A stretch of DNA of 64,000 nt from positions 1-64,000 of the forward strand of contig JAPSKD010000001.1 in assembly GCA_031177865.1 (NCBI GenBank), in the 5' to 3' direction. Numbering within the stretch: the stretch's first letter is position 1; each line of letters starts with the position of its first letter. This stretch comes from Bacillus sp. (in: firmicutes). GTDB taxonomy: Bacteria; Bacillota; Bacilli; Bacillales; Cytobacillaceae. The notes beneath the pieces are model-generated. The model ran no database searches. It was not told the origin of the DNA and saw only the letters and a list, made by a program, of their open reading frames with translations. The position numbers and the translations under genes were made by a program. This document shows, in pieces, positions 1 to 8,162 of the stretch.

Positions 1-107
1 ACATTTATAAAAAAAGAAAAGAAGCTAAAAACGCTTCTCTTCTTAAGTACGCCAAAAAACGGCAATTATAATTAGGGATTCGGGGGGAACTTGACAGTTT
101 CGTTCAT

Positions 108-158
108 ATCAGGGACCTGTCCCTCTGACCCAAAGACAAGGGGCCGCTGTCCCAAAGG
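108..158. repeat. Dispersed GGGAC/GTCCC repeat in the leader of the DnaD-like gene
   Basis: GGGAC and GTCCC arms (111-122) form a tight palindrome. The following stretch 135-158 (GACAAGGGG, then TCCCAAAGG) recurs almost identically at 2371-2395. Both copies end right at a ribosome binding site, so the element supplies the leader of two genes in this module. It resembles the short intergenic repeats common in Bacillaceae genomes. That identity is from memory and not from a search. Confidence 0.55.
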
Positions 159-168
159 AAGGAATGTG

Positions 169-1131
169 ATGATGATGGCAAAGTATAGAATAGTGAAGAC
201 TGATTTTTGGAAGAATCCGGTTGTTTCGGAGGAGATGACGCCGGAGGATAAGTACTTCTTTTTATATCTTCTAACAAATTCCCACACAACCCAAATTGGA
301 ATCTATCGAATTACGAAAAAAGAGATGGCTTTTGATATGGGTTATTCCATTGAGACGATTCATGCGCTTATGGATCGCATGATCAACCACCACAAAATTA
401 TTCGTTACAATCCCAAAACAAGAGAAATCGCAATCAAAAACTGGGGAAAATATAATTTGCAAAAAGGCGGGAAACCGGTAATTGATTGTGTTGTATCAGA
501 ACTAGAAGAAGTGGAAGATACGACGCTAATTGAATATGTAGCAGAAAATATTGATCGAAATGATATTTTCACGATCTATGAATCTTTTTATGAAAATACT
601 TCAGACTGGGACGAGGAACCTGTGACCCAATCAGGGTGGGAAAAAGAGCCCCTAATCCAATATGCGAACAAACGTTCAGACGATACGTTGACGACACGTG
701 GTACGATACGTGGGCAAAAAGAAAAAGAAAAAGAAAATAAAAAACAACAACAGGTTCTTTACCCAAATATAGAATGTGAATCTAAGACAGAGGATATTCA
801 GGAGATTGTGGAGTGTTGGGATCAAAACGGCTTTGGGTTGAACAATGTGAACGCCAAGGAGCAATTGTTAGCTTGGTTGGATGATTCTAGCTTTTTGAAT
901 CCGAAAGAGGTGATTTTAAAAGCGATGGATATTGCCTGTGGGAACAATAAGCGAAGGCTAAACTATGTAGTTGGAATTCTGAAAAACTGGGAAAACGAAT
1001 CTTTACTCACTGTTGATGAAATTGATTTGTATTTCGAGGATAAAAAGAAAAGGGAAGTTGTCAAAACCATGAAAACAGGTCGAGCGATTCCGAGTACCTA
1101 TCAATTTGATCCAACTGCAGGTGAGGACTGA
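169..1131 (+). CDS. DnaD-domain replication protein, phage-like (320 aa)
   Basis: This is probably a helicase-loading or primosome-type protein of phage origin. The N-terminal ~120 residues read as a winged-helix replication-initiator fold (KYRIVKTDFW, then GIYRITKKEMAFDMGYS). The middle, about residues 150-220, is a charged Lys/Glu/Gln-rich linker. The C-terminal part (WDQNGFGLNN, AMDIACGNNKRRLNYVVGIL, KNWENE) matches the DnaD/DnaB_2 pattern, in which an Asn-rich turn precedes an invariant Trp. I start it at ATG 169, preceded by AAAGGAAGG. A longer frame opens at 91 but runs through a dispersed repeat, so it is unlikely to be translated. The stop overlaps the ATG of the next gene (TGATG). 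A DnaD protein directly ahead of a DnaB-type helicase is the usual phage replication layout. No other phage genes are seen nearby, so this is a remnant or a domesticated pair. Confidence 0.75.
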   Translation: MMMAKYRIVKTDFWKNPVVSEEMTPEDKYFFLYLLTNSHTTQIGIYRITKKEMAFDMGYSIETIHALMDRMINHHKIIRYNPKTREIAIKNWGKYNLQKGGKPVIDCVVSELEEVEDTTLIEYVAENIDRNDIFTIYESFYENTSDWDEEPVTQSGWEKEPLIQYANKRSDDTLTTRGTIRGQKEKEKENKKQQQVLYPNIECESKTEDIQEIVECWDQNGFGLNNVNAKEQLLAWLDDSSFLNPKEVILKAMDIACGNNKRRLNYVVGILKNWENESLLTVDEIDLYFEDKKKREVVKTMKTGRAIPSTYQFDPTAGED

Positions 1132-2366
1132 TGAATTTTGCAGAAACTGCCTATTTAGGGTGCTTGATTAAAGCGAATTATCTAATCAAGGATACCCTTA
1201 TTTATCCTGAACAGCTAGAAGGAACCATTCATCAAGAATTAATGCGTAGGATGGTTGACTTTAGTAATTTGGGAAAGAGTATCGATTTGATCTCACTAAC
1301 AACTATGCCTGATCTTGAAAACTTCGGGGGCATGTCCTATCTATCGAGCCTGCTTTCACATGCGGACGTAGAGAAATTCGAAGAGTTTGAGGCATTGATT
1401 ATAGATCTATGGAAAGAGAGGGAAAAGAAGAACATCTTGACGTTAGCTAGTATGGGAAATTGGGAGATTACGAAGGTAATTAGCGAATTGGATAAAATCA
1501 ACCAGCTGAAGATATACGATCATACACCTTTAAACCAAGCATTAGTCCATATGTATGAAGCACCATGGCAGGAGCAGGAAGTTATGAAAACGGCCACCTC
1601 CGGAATAAAAAAACTTGATGAAATGACGGGAGGTTTCCAGGATGGAGAGGTTACGATTCTAGCAGCAAGGCCATCAATGGGAAAGACTGACGTCATGCTG
1701 CATTTTGCTAAGGAAGCGGGTTGGGCAGGTTATTTGCCAATCGTCTTTTCCCTAGAAATGCCTGAAAAACTGATCACCACTAGACTAATAGCTTCAACTG
1801 GAGGATATAATCGGTTGAAAATGCGGGATCCTCAAAAATTGTTAAGTCAAAGTCAAAAGGACCGCTGGGCAGATATCATCGGCTATCTAAATGAAACGAA
1901 TATCCAAATTTTCGATGGTGCCGGTCAAACCGTTTCAGAAATGAGAGCGAAGACTAGAAAAATGTTGCATCAGTTTCCAAACATGAAACCCATTATTTTC
2001 ATAGACTACCTGACTCTAATTCACTCGAGTGAACTGTACGGAGGCAACGCCCATCTACAAGTAACGGAAATATCGAGGAATCTAAAAACAATGGCGAAGG
2101 ATTTTAATTGCCCTGTGATTTGTTTGGCACAGTTAAATCGTTCTGTTGAAACAAGAGCTGAAAAACGACCGATGATGTCTGATATTCGAGAATCAGGCAG
2201 CATAGAACAGGATGCAGATGTGATTCTTTTCCTCTATCGCGAAAAGTATTATGACAAGGAAACAGACAACCCATTCCTTGAAATCATCGTCTCCAAAAAC
2301 AGAAACGGTCCAGTAGGAACCATACAAGTTACATACAACGAATATACCGGGATGATAGAACAATAA
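1131..2366 (+). CDS. DnaB-family replicative helicase, phage-type paralogue (411 aa)
   Basis: This is a hexameric ATP-dependent DNA helicase of the DnaB family. A short N-terminal DnaB domain (about residues 1-110, beginning FAETAYLGCLIK) is followed by the RecA-like ATPase. Walker A is ARPSMGKTD near residue 178, Walker B-like IIFIDYLTLI near 287, and the family signature IRESGSIEQDADVILF near 350. At 411 residues it is shorter than chromosomal DnaB (about 450), mainly in the N-domain and linker. It is translationally coupled to the DnaD-like gene through TGATG. It is most likely a second, phage-derived helicase and not the essential dnaC of Bacillus. The gene is intact by inspection. Confidence 0.85.
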   Translation: MNFAETAYLGCLIKANYLIKDTLIYPEQLEGTIHQELMRRMVDFSNLGKSIDLISLTTMPDLENFGGMSYLSSLLSHADVEKFEEFEALIIDLWKEREKKNILTLASMGNWEITKVISELDKINQLKIYDHTPLNQALVHMYEAPWQEQEVMKTATSGIKKLDEMTGGFQDGEVTILAARPSMGKTDVMLHFAKEAGWAGYLPIVFSLEMPEKLITTRLIASTGGYNRLKMRDPQKLLSQSQKDRWADIIGYLNETNIQIFDGAGQTVSEMRAKTRKMLHQFPNMKPIIFIDYLTLIHSSELYGGNAHLQVTEISRNLKTMAKDFNCPVICLAQLNRSVETRAEKRPMMSDIRESGSIEQDADVILFLYREKYYDKETDNPFLEIIVSKNRNGPVGTIQVTYNEYTGMIEQ

Positions 2367-2370
2367 GTGG

Positions 2371-2395
2371 GACAAGGGGACAGTTCCCAAAAAGG
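2371..2395. repeat. Second copy of the GACAAGGGG...TCCCAAA repeat
   Basis: It is nearly identical to 135-158 and again ends in the ribosome binding site of the next gene (AAAAGGGGAG at 2390-2399). With the first copy it brackets the DnaD/DnaB pair in direct orientation. Confidence 0.5.
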
Positions 2396-2406
2396 GGAGT
2401 ACGATT

Positions 2407-2826
2407 ATGAAAGTAAGAGATTTATACATAGATGCGATTTGCTACGAAGAAGTCAGTCTAGCCCATTACATTCATCATTTACTGCAAGAGGGTGTGGTTT
2501 CATTGGAGGATGACGAAACTAAATTGGATCTTAACGCTGCAGATCATGTAAAGGTAAGAGAGATGATTGAACACAATGTATTAGGATTTCATAAGATCGG
2601 TGTGTACGCATTGAAGAAGAATCAGCAAGAGTTTGTATTTATATTTGCAGAGTTTGAACAAGAGGCGTTTGAGTTCTTCGCCAAAACGTTTAATCAAACA
2701 CCACTAAATTGTCATCCGTATTCACTAAATACGCAGCTGCTACGAGAAAGTAAATTGACGACGTTTTGGGAGATGCGGAAGGAGCATTTGGTCTTTCCTG
2801 CGATAGCGGGGTATTTTGAAAGATAG
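2407..2826 (+). CDS. Hypothetical protein (139 aa)
   Basis: I do not recognise the family. It is an acidic soluble protein without signal peptide or membrane segments. It begins MKVRDLYIDAICYEEV and contains an aromatic, acidic stretch (QEFVFIFAEFEQEAFEFFAK) in the middle. The ATG follows AAAAGGGGAG at good spacing. It lies 40 nt after the helicase gene in the same direction and before a hairpin terminator at 2853-2878, so it probably ends the same transcript. That context suggests a phage-type replication accessory protein, but nothing in the sequence shows a function. Confidence 0.6.
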   Translation: MKVRDLYIDAICYEEVSLAHYIHHLLQEGVVSLEDDETKLDLNAADHVKVREMIEHNVLGFHKIGVYALKKNQQEFVFIFAEFEQEAFEFFAKTFNQTPLNCHPYSLNTQLLRESKLTTFWEMRKEHLVFPAIAGYFER

Positions 2827-2852
2827 AGTATGGCGAGATAAGGGAGCGGTCT

Positions 2853-2878
2853 GTGCTGGGGTTCAGGCCCCATTTTTG
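2853..2878 (+). terminator. Intrinsic terminator
   Basis: TGGGG (2857-2861) pairs with CCCCA (2868-2872), followed by five T. It lies 27 nt after the stop of the 139-aa gene. Confidence 0.6.
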
Positions 2879-2882
2879 ATAA

Positions 2883-2912
2883 TCGACAAAATTCGGTACG
2901 ACAATAATAACA
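2883..2912. repeat. Dispersed TCGACAAAATTCGG repeat, copy 1 (short)
   Basis: TCGACAAAATTCGG followed by ACGACAATAATAA. It matches 3747-3784 except that the CGTCACTGTG segment is shortened. Related copies lie at 6363, 6559 and 14121. All are intergenic. Confidence 0.55.
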
Positions 2913-3054
2913 ACGTTTACTGAAACCTGATACTCAAAAATTGAGTAGTCTATTTACCCGGATTGCTTTATTTGATACATATGTACATACTGTTAAACTT
3001 CCCAAATGTGGTATGTTTAAGAAAGGATAGCTATGTAAAGGGGGGAACATGTAA

Positions 3055-3660
3055 ATGTATCTGTCGGAGTTAGATGTTGAAAAACTCTCAGATGCCCAAC
3101 TGACCAAGCTTTTATTTTCAGATATTGAAGATGATTTAGCGAACGGAGATTGTATAATGGTAGCAGGTAGCAGTAAAGCTGTTAAATATCGCGTACCAAA
3201 AGCCGTAGAATTATATAAGCAAGGTAGAGCCAGTAAACTATTGTTTTCTGGTGGTGTGAAGTGGAAGGAAAGTGATTACTCAGAAGCAGTTTCGATGAAG
3301 AGAGAAGCCATAGTATTAGGGGTTTCTGAAAAAGATATACTTATTGAGGATCAGTCATTGCACACACTAGAAAATGTATTAGCCTCTCTATTCGTATTAA
3401 ACAGAGAATTTCACCTATATATGATAAAACGAATTTTGGTAGTAACGACATCTTACCATATGACACGATTACATCTGACATTACAAACATATATGCCTAG
3501 TTGGATCACCTATACGTTATGTCCTGCTGATGATGCTTTCACCAGAAAGGATAACTGGTTACTAACCGAATTAGGTAGAAAACGTGTTCGAGATGAGGCT
3601 GCAAAACTGATAAAATACGTTAGACAAGGTGCATTGCGTGACATGAAAGTAGATTTGTAA
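3055..3660 (+). CDS. YdcF/DUF218-family protein (201 aa)
   Basis: This is a member of the DUF218/YdcF family, which has a Rossmann-like fold and whose E. coli member binds S-adenosylmethionine. The family pattern is clear: an MVAGSSKAVKYR strand and turn near residue 35, ELYKQGRASKLLFSGG near 55-70, a conserved acidic stretch (EKDILIEDQSLHTLENV), and VVTTSYHMTRLHLTL near 130, which matches the usual T-(S/N)-x-(Y/F)-H-x-x-R signature. There is no signal peptide or transmembrane helix, so this is the cytoplasmic type. A GGGG-rich ribosome binding site precedes ATG 3055. It is monocistronic, with a terminator at 3690-3721. The substrate is unknown. Confidence 0.8.
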   Translation: MYLSELDVEKLSDAQLTKLLFSDIEDDLANGDCIMVAGSSKAVKYRVPKAVELYKQGRASKLLFSGGVKWKESDYSEAVSMKREAIVLGVSEKDILIEDQSLHTLENVLASLFVLNREFHLYMIKRILVVTTSYHMTRLHLTLQTYMPSWITYTLCPADDAFTRKDNWLLTELGRKRVRDEAAKLIKYVRQGALRDMKVDL

Positions 3661-3689
3661 ATCGCTCACATAAGGTGTACTAAGAACAT

Positions 3690-3721
3690 AGGGAACTTTA
3701 ATAATAGGAAGTTCCCTTTAT
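3690..3721 (+). terminator. Intrinsic terminator after the DUF218 gene
   Basis: GGGAACTT (3691-3698) pairs perfectly with AAGTTCCC (3709-3716), followed by a T-rich run. Confidence 0.7.
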
Positions 3722-3746
3722 TATGAAGAAGTACAACAAACACCCA

Positions 3747-3784
3747 TCGACAAAATTCGGGGCGTCACTGTGACAATAATAAAT
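3747..3784. repeat. Dispersed TCGACAAAATTCGG repeat, copy 2
   Basis: TCGACAAAATTCGG followed by GGCGTCACTGTGACAATAAT. This is the most complete copy of the family seen in the window. CGTCAC and GTGAC form a small internal dyad. Confidence 0.55.
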
Positions 3785-3872
3785 ATTCCAAATCACTCTG
3801 TAAATACTAACCAATATGCTATAGTAAATAAGCCATTGAACAATTAAAAGGCATTATGATAAGAAGAGAGAC

Positions 3873-5171
3873 GTGATTAACTTGCTAGATTTTTTACAAC
3901 TTGGTATTCGAAAAGAGATTAACCATACATTGAAGTCATTGGGTATCGTGGAACCAACTCCCATTCAAGAACGGACGATTCCATCCGTACTTGAGGGGGA
4001 GGATGTGATTGCAAAAGCACAAACGGGAACAGGAAAGACGTTGGCTTTTGTTCTTCCGATTCTTGAAAAGATTGATGTGCACGAGTCGGATGTGCAAGCC
4101 CTTATTTTGACCCCAACAAGAGAATTAGCTCAGCAAATTTCAAAAGAAATTAAGAAAATGATAGAGAACGTAGAGGGTGTCAATGTGTTAGCTGTATACG
4201 GTGGTCAAGATGTTGAACATCAATTAAAAAAGTTAAAGGGAGCTCAGCATATTGTCGTGGCAACGCCTGGTCGGTTATTAGATCATATTCGACGTGGAAC
4301 GATTGACCTTTCAATGATTAGGATGCTTGTGTTAGATGAAGCCGACCAAATGTTACTTATGGGTTTTCTTCCAGAGGTAGATGACATCATTAAAGAAACA
4401 TTCCCTTCTAGACAAACCATGCTGTTTTCTGCAACAATGCCTAACGAAATTAAATCACTTGCCAAAAAATATATGAACGAGCCAGAGTTCATCGAAGTGA
4501 AAGCAAAAAAGGTTACGGTAGAAGAGATCAAACAAGTGGTGATTGAAACCACTGACCGGAGAAAACAAGCAACTTTATTGCATTTAATCGAAGAACACCG
4601 TCCTTTTTTAGCGATCATATTCTGTCGTACAAAAGTTCGTGCTAAAAAGCTACACGAAGCATTGATTGCTAACGGGTATGATTCAGACGAGTTGCATGGT
4701 GATTTAACACAGTCCAAACGTGAAAAAGCAATGAAACGATTTCGTGAGGCGAAAACACAGTTTTTAGTTGCCACAGATGTTGCTGCAAGGGGGCTGGATG
4801 TAGAAGGGGTGACACATGTCTATAACTATGACATCCCACAAGATGTGGAAAGCTATGTTCACCGGATTGGACGAACTGGCCGTGCAGGTGGCGACGGGGT
4901 TGCCTACACTTTAGTGGCTCCTAAGGATATGGAGTTCCTACGAATGATTGAAAAAGGGATTCATCAAAAATTCGAGATACAAGTGATTAAGGGCGTAAGT
5001 ATCCCTGATCGTGAGGATTATGAGAGAGCAAGTGAGCAAAAAAACGAAAATAAACGCTCTGAAGGTAGTAGAAGAGACGGAAAGAAGGCTGCACCGTTTT
5101 CTTCAAATAGAAAGTCCAATGATAAGCAATCCAAAAGCAATTCAACGAGAGGTAGAGGGCGTAGTCGCTAA
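3873..5171 (+). CDS. DEAD-box ATP-dependent RNA helicase (432 aa)
   Basis: This is an RNA helicase of the CshA/DeaD type, acting in RNA unwinding, ribosome assembly or mRNA decay. All DEAD-box motifs are visible: Q motif ([14 protein letters not shown]), Walker [21 protein letters not shown] in [12 protein letters not shown] in LFSATMP, ARGLD, and [10 protein letters not shown]. The C-terminal ~60 residues are a basic, Arg/Lys/Ser/Asn-rich tail ending in TRGRGRSR, typical of RNA-binding tails of Bacillus DEAD-box proteins. The start is GTG 3873 after AAGAAGAGAG. At 432 residues it is shorter than B. subtilis CshA, so it may be a CshB/CshE-like paralogue, and I leave the symbol blank. Confidence 0.9.
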   Translation: MINLLDFLQLGIRKEINHTLKSLGIVEPTPIQERTIPSVLEGEDVIAKAQTGTGKTLAFVLPILEKIDVHESDVQALILTPTRELAQQISKEIKKMIENVEGVNVLAVYGGQDVEHQLKKLKGAQHIVVATPGRLLDHIRRGTIDLSMIRMLVLDEADQMLLMGFLPEVDDIIKETFPSRQTMLFSATMPNEIKSLAKKYMNEPEFIEVKAKKVTVEEIKQVVIETTDRRKQATLLHLIEEHRPFLAIIFCRTKVRAKKLHEALIANGYDSDELHGDLTQSKREKAMKRFREAKTQFLVATDVAARGLDVEGVTHVYNYDIPQDVESYVHRIGRTGRAGGDGVAYTLVAPKDMEFLRMIEKGIHQKFEIQVIKGVSIPDREDYERASEQKNENKRSEGSRRDGKKAAPFSSNRKSNDKQSKSNSTRGRGRSR

Positions 5172-5193
5172 AAAGTAAATGATACAAAATGGA

Positions 5194-5220
5194 TGCCTTA
5201 CCCCTAAGACCGGTAAGGCA
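5194..5220 (+). promoter_or_regulatory. Perfect 9-bp hairpin between the RNA helicase and the 203-aa gene
   Basis: TGCCTTACC (5194-5202) and GGTAAGGCA (5212-5220) form a perfect stem with a 9-nt loop. An A-rich and not T-rich stretch follows, and the ribosome binding site of the next gene comes 11 nt later. It could be a weak terminator or a 5' leader structure. The sequence does not decide. Confidence 0.4.
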
Positions 5221-5242
5221 AAAATTTCAGGAGGATACACCC

Positions 5243-5854
5243 ATGTTACATAAACAAATGAAAAATTACATTTCATCAGAATTGATGAGTGAAGAGAAAC
5301 AAGTTGAATTATATCAAGAGGAAAAAGAGTACATAGAAAAATATGAATTGATTTCAAATGACGTTACATTAATAGAAAAGGATCCTACAACGCGTTTCCG
5401 TGAAGCTTACATAGAAAGATGTGATAAAGAAACAGAAGAAACAATATCTAAAGAATCATTCTCATTTTTAGAACACCCGATTGACTACCTTCAAAAACAC
5501 AAGAATGAATTTCTATACTTTGAATCAGAATGGTTAGAACTAATCGGCGTTGATGCAATTGCCTTTGAAGTGAATGATGTATTCGGAACATACGATGTCA
5601 TGGTAGGATTGAAGCTGCAGAAAAAATTCGAGGCATCTCTTAAAGAAAACTTAAGAAAAGATTTACATGGAGATGAAGCAAAATTTGAGTTGATGTTTAA
5701 TCAAGATGATGGCTTATGGGACTTGAATTTCGCTTTGAATTACGTGAATGGGTTTAAAGAGGAGATGTCATTAGAGGAAGCTTATCGGCTAATATATCGA
5801 TTTTTATTTATACTAGTAGAGAGAACGGAAGAAGGAAGCAGCAACGCAAATTAA
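5243..5854 (+). CDS. Hypothetical cytosolic protein (203 aa)
   Basis: I do not recognise a domain with known function. The protein is strongly acidic and helical, begins MLHKQMKNYISSELMSEEK, and has no signal peptide or membrane segment. The central part (FEVNDVFGTYDVMVGLKLQK) looks like a small alpha/beta core. I start at ATG 5243, which follows CAGGAGGATAC. The frame stays open upstream to 5189 but lacks a ribosome binding site there. It follows the RNA helicase gene by 71 nt with a hairpin between, so it may be cotranscribed with it. Confidence 0.7.
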   Translation: MLHKQMKNYISSELMSEEKQVELYQEEKEYIEKYELISNDVTLIEKDPTTRFREAYIERCDKETEETISKESFSFLEHPIDYLQKHKNEFLYFESEWLELIGVDAIAFEVNDVFGTYDVMVGLKLQKKFEASLKENLRKDLHGDEAKFELMFNQDDGLWDLNFALNYVNGFKEEMSLEEAYRLIYRFLFILVERTEEGSSNAN

Positions 5855-5924
5855 CTGTTAAATCGCATTTCTTTCCTACATATGATACCATTTATCTCTA
5901 TACAAAAAAGGGACGTGATTGAAC

Positions 5925-6296
5925 ATGATAAAAATTAGCATACCGACTCCAGATATTACGATTACAGAACGGAAACAAATTCCGAAAGAAAACGAACCAA
6001 TCATCAAGGATATTCACGGATTTATTGATTTTCATCTTATACCAAGAGACAAAGGCGGCATTTTCTTATTTTTTAATATAAATGATGAGCTTCTGTTTGT
6101 TGGGAAAGCGCGGAAACTACGTCAAAGAATTAAAAAACATTTTGAAGATACAGTTTCTCCTATTAAAATGCACAGAGACGAAGTCTATAAAATCGATATT
6201 TGCATCGTAGAAGACCCAATGGAACGAGACATTTACGAAACATATATCATAAATAAACTCCGATCCAAATATAACGTTGATAAAGTGTTTTATTAA
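5925..6296 (+). CDS. GIY-YIG-like nuclease domain protein (123 aa)
   Basis: This is a small stand-alone domain of the GIY-YIG superfamily, closest in look to the N-terminal nuclease of UvrC. GGIFLFFNINDELLFVGKA is followed by RKLRQRIKKHF, the UvrC-like YVGKA...LR.R...HF pattern, and IYETYIINKLRSKYN supplies the usual conserved Glu helix. The first Tyr of GIY is Phe here (GIFLFF) and the second motif is LFVG instead of YIG. Related UvrC-like proteins tolerate both changes, but they may reduce catalysis. The start is ATG 5925 after AAAAAAGGGACG. A TTG two codons upstream is an alternative. A repeat/terminator hairpin follows at once. Confidence 0.65.
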   Translation: MIKISIPTPDITITERKQIPKENEPIIKDIHGFIDFHLIPRDKGGIFLFFNINDELLFVGKARKLRQRIKKHFEDTVSPIKMHRDEVYKIDICIVEDPMERDIYETYIINKLRSKYNVDKVFY

Positions 6297-6307
6297 GAAA
6301 TATAGGT

Positions 6308-6363
6308 GCCAGACCCCAAGTGCGGTAATGATATACCGTGTTGGGGGTCTGGCTCTTTTTTTT
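6308..6363. repeat. Dispersed CCAGACCCC palindrome acting as terminator
   Basis: GCCAGACCCCAA (6308-6319) pairs with TTGGGGGTCTGGC (6341-6353), with inner GCGGTA/TACCG pairing. An eight-T run follows at 6356-6363. Hairpins with this GGTCTGGC core are a known kind of Bacillaceae intergenic repeat. Here one sits 11 nt after the GIY-YIG gene and probably terminates it. Confidence 0.65.
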
Positions 6364-6397
6364 CGACAATTTTCGAGTGATCACTGTGACGGAATTT
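6363..6397. repeat. Dispersed TCGACAA repeat, copy 3
   Basis: TCGACAATTTTCGAGTGATC followed by ACTGTGACGGAATTT. It is a diverged member of the family at 2883 and 3747, and starts exactly at the end of the preceding palindrome's T run. Confidence 0.45.
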
Positions 6398-6558
6398 AAT
6401 GAAAAAGTATGAATTACAGAAACTCTGGGAAATTTGATAATTACTTTTAAAATTGCAGAGTTATTATGGTTAATAGAGCCGGCAAGATACGCAATGAGGT
6501 CCAAACCTCAATGTGCTAAAGCTTTTTGTGTATCGGGATTCAGTCGCCATTTTCCTGA

Positions 6559-6600
6559 AATTCGCAAATCTTCGGGTCGTCACTGTAACAGAACTATGAA
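6559..6600. repeat. Dispersed CGTCACTGT repeat, copy 4
   Basis: TTCGCAAATCTTCGGGTCGT followed by CACTGTAACAGAACTATG. It aligns to the 3' half of copies 2 and 3. The gap 6297-6876 holds two copies of this family plus other repeats and no convincing gene. Confidence 0.4.
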
Positions 6601-6660
6601 GGCTCATCACGGTCAGTAAGAAACAACTAAGCACAATTAGCAGCATTTTATAACCACATG

Positions 6661-6721
6661 TTGCGCCTTCCCCCGCGCAAAAATTTCCGATAGCCCCCTG
6701 TAAGAACCATCTCCGTGGTTC
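6661..6721. other. GC-rich tandem hairpins of unknown role in the gap before the M20 hydrolase
   Basis: TTGCGC (6661-6666) pairs with GCGCAA (6675-6680), and GAACCA (6704-6709) pairs with TGGTTC (6716-6721). The segment is much richer in GC than its surroundings. It may be another dispersed element, or a structured leader of the hydrolase operon 150 nt downstream. I do not recognise it as a known riboswitch. Confidence 0.3.
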
Positions 6722-6725
6722 GAGG

Positions 6726-6739
6726 AGAAACCGTTTTCA
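6726..6739 (+). promoter_or_regulatory. Possible CcpA cre site
   Basis: AGAAACCGTTTTCA matches the B. subtilis cre consensus TGWAARCGYTWNCW at 12 of 14 positions by eye. It lies 137 nt before the catabolic hydrolase gene at 6877, where catabolite repression would make sense. It is a weak match on its own. Confidence 0.35.
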
Positions 6740-6876
6740 TTATAACCAAATTGACTAAAAAGGGTCATCGCTAAATTTCATCAATCGGTTTTACTGAAGT
6801 AATGTTTCATAATTTTCAATTTTACAGAATTGATTAAATATATATATAATTAGTTAACAATTGAAAGGAGGACATA

Positions 6877-8124
6877 ATGAAAATAAATTTAAACAGGCTT
6901 CAGGGGTATTTTAATGAAATGACAAAGGTTGGGGCTACTAAAAATGGCGGTGTTTCACGACTTGCTCTATCTTCCACTGACAAAGAAGCAAGAGATCTAT
7001 TAATAAAGTGGTTAAAGGAGGCTGATCTAGAAGTTCGTATTGATGATGTTGGAAATATATATGGGAGAAAAGAGGGGACTGACCCGAATGCTGACCCGAT
7101 TGTAATTGGATCGCATCTTGACTCAATTGAGGATGGCGGTTTATACGATGGGGTTTTGGGGATTATTTCTGGATTAGAAGTGATACAAACTCTTTCTGAT
7201 TTATCTATTACTACAAGAAGGCCCATTGAAATTGGTAACTTTACAAATGAAGAAGGGGTCAGGTTTGAGTCTTTAATGGGAGGAAGTGGTGTACTCTCAA
7301 ATGATTATGACCTCAACTCTATTTATGGCGAAAAAGATAGTAACGGAAAAACGTTCCTAAGTGAGTTGGATAGAATTGGTTACTTAGGTAGAAAGGAAAA
7401 TCGTTTAAAAGCAGCAGAGGCCTTTATAGAGCTACATATAGAGCAAGGTCCTATTTTAGATAGTGAGAAAATACCAATAGGAGTCGTAGAGGGGATTTTA
7501 GGATTTACATGGTTAACTGTCACTATTACTGGTGAAACAAATACATCAGGACCTACTCCTATGTATTTAAGAAAAGACGCACTTACAAGTGTATCTAAAA
7601 TGATAGTAGAAATTGAGAAACTGGCTTCAAAAATTGGTGAAAGGTCTATTACCACTGTAGGGGTGGTAGAAGTTAAACCAGGGCAAGTGAATTCTATCCC
7701 CGGAGAAGTGAAATTTACGGTTGATATACGGGATGAAGACCCTGTAAAGCAAAAAGCTGGTGTTCAAATGATAAAGGATTGCATAAGAACAATTGCTGAA
7801 AAAGACAAGGTCAATTTTAATATAGAAGAAAAAAAGACATTTGAACCTGTTAATTTTTCTCCTAGGGTTATTGATGCTTTAGTGGAGTCAGCAAATGAGC
7901 TAGGGTACTCATCAAAAATGATGATAAGTGGGGCAGGGCATATTTCAACCTATATGAATAATTTTTGCCCAACTGCCATGATTTTTGTCCCTAGTATTGG
8001 TGGGTTAAGTCATCTGCCGAGTGAGAAGACCGAATGGGATGATATTGAAAAAGGTGTAAGCGTTTTATTGAATGCAGTTCTTAAATTAGCAGAAGTTCAA
8101 AAAGATGTTCAAAAAGTTAACTAA
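6877..8124 (+). CDS. M20-family N-carbamoyl amino acid hydrolase / allantoate amidohydrolase paralogue (415 aa)
   Basis: This is a dinuclear-metal amidohydrolase of the M20 hydantoinase/carbamoylase family, which releases amino acids from N-carbamoyl or ureido substrates in the cytosol. The metal ligands are visible: H80 in GSHLDS, D91 in LYDG, E125/E126 in TNEEG, H187 in ELHIEQG, and a late His in GGLSHLPSE. The length, 415, is normal. Two normally conserved positions differ. The lid-domain signature usually reading N-H-A-G is N-T-S-G (residues 222-225), and the usual GAGHDA reads GAGHIS. It may therefore have shifted substrate specificity or reduced activity. The start ATG follows AAAGGAGG. 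It heads a cluster with a transporter and a second, broken paralogue, and a cre-like site lies upstream. Confidence 0.85.
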   Translation: MKINLNRLQGYFNEMTKVGATKNGGVSRLALSSTDKEARDLLIKWLKEADLEVRIDDVGNIYGRKEGTDPNADPIVIGSHLDSIEDGGLYDGVLGIISGLEVIQTLSDLSITTRRPIEIGNFTNEEGVRFESLMGGSGVLSNDYDLNSIYGEKDSNGKTFLSELDRIGYLGRKENRLKAAEAFIELHIEQGPILDSEKIPIGVVEGILGFTWLTVTITGETNTSGPTPMYLRKDALTSVSKMIVEIEKLASKIGERSITTVGVVEVKPGQVNSIPGEVKFTVDIRDEDPVKQKAGVQMIKDCIRTIAEKDKVNFNIEEKKTFEPVNFSPRVIDALVESANELGYSSKMMISGAGHISTYMNNFCPTAMIFVPSIGGLSHLPSEKTEWDDIEKGVSVLLNAVLKLAEVQKDVQKVN

Positions 8125-8162
8125 ATTATTATTGAGACAATTTGAACTACAGGAGGTAATTT

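Noticed and set aside
4283-4774. 163-codon minus-strand frame inside the DEAD-box helicase gene
   Set aside because: It is a shadow of the helicase coding strand, with no start signal and no recognisable domain.
6434-6619. 61-codon frame in the repeat-rich gap before the M20 hydrolase
   Set aside because: It runs across a dispersed repeat copy, has no ribosome binding site, and is not protein-like.
6661-6740. Known riboswitch (for example guanidine or purine) before the hydrolase operon
   Set aside because: Two short hairpins are present but the conserved core bases of those riboswitches are not. A dispersed repeat is at least as likely.
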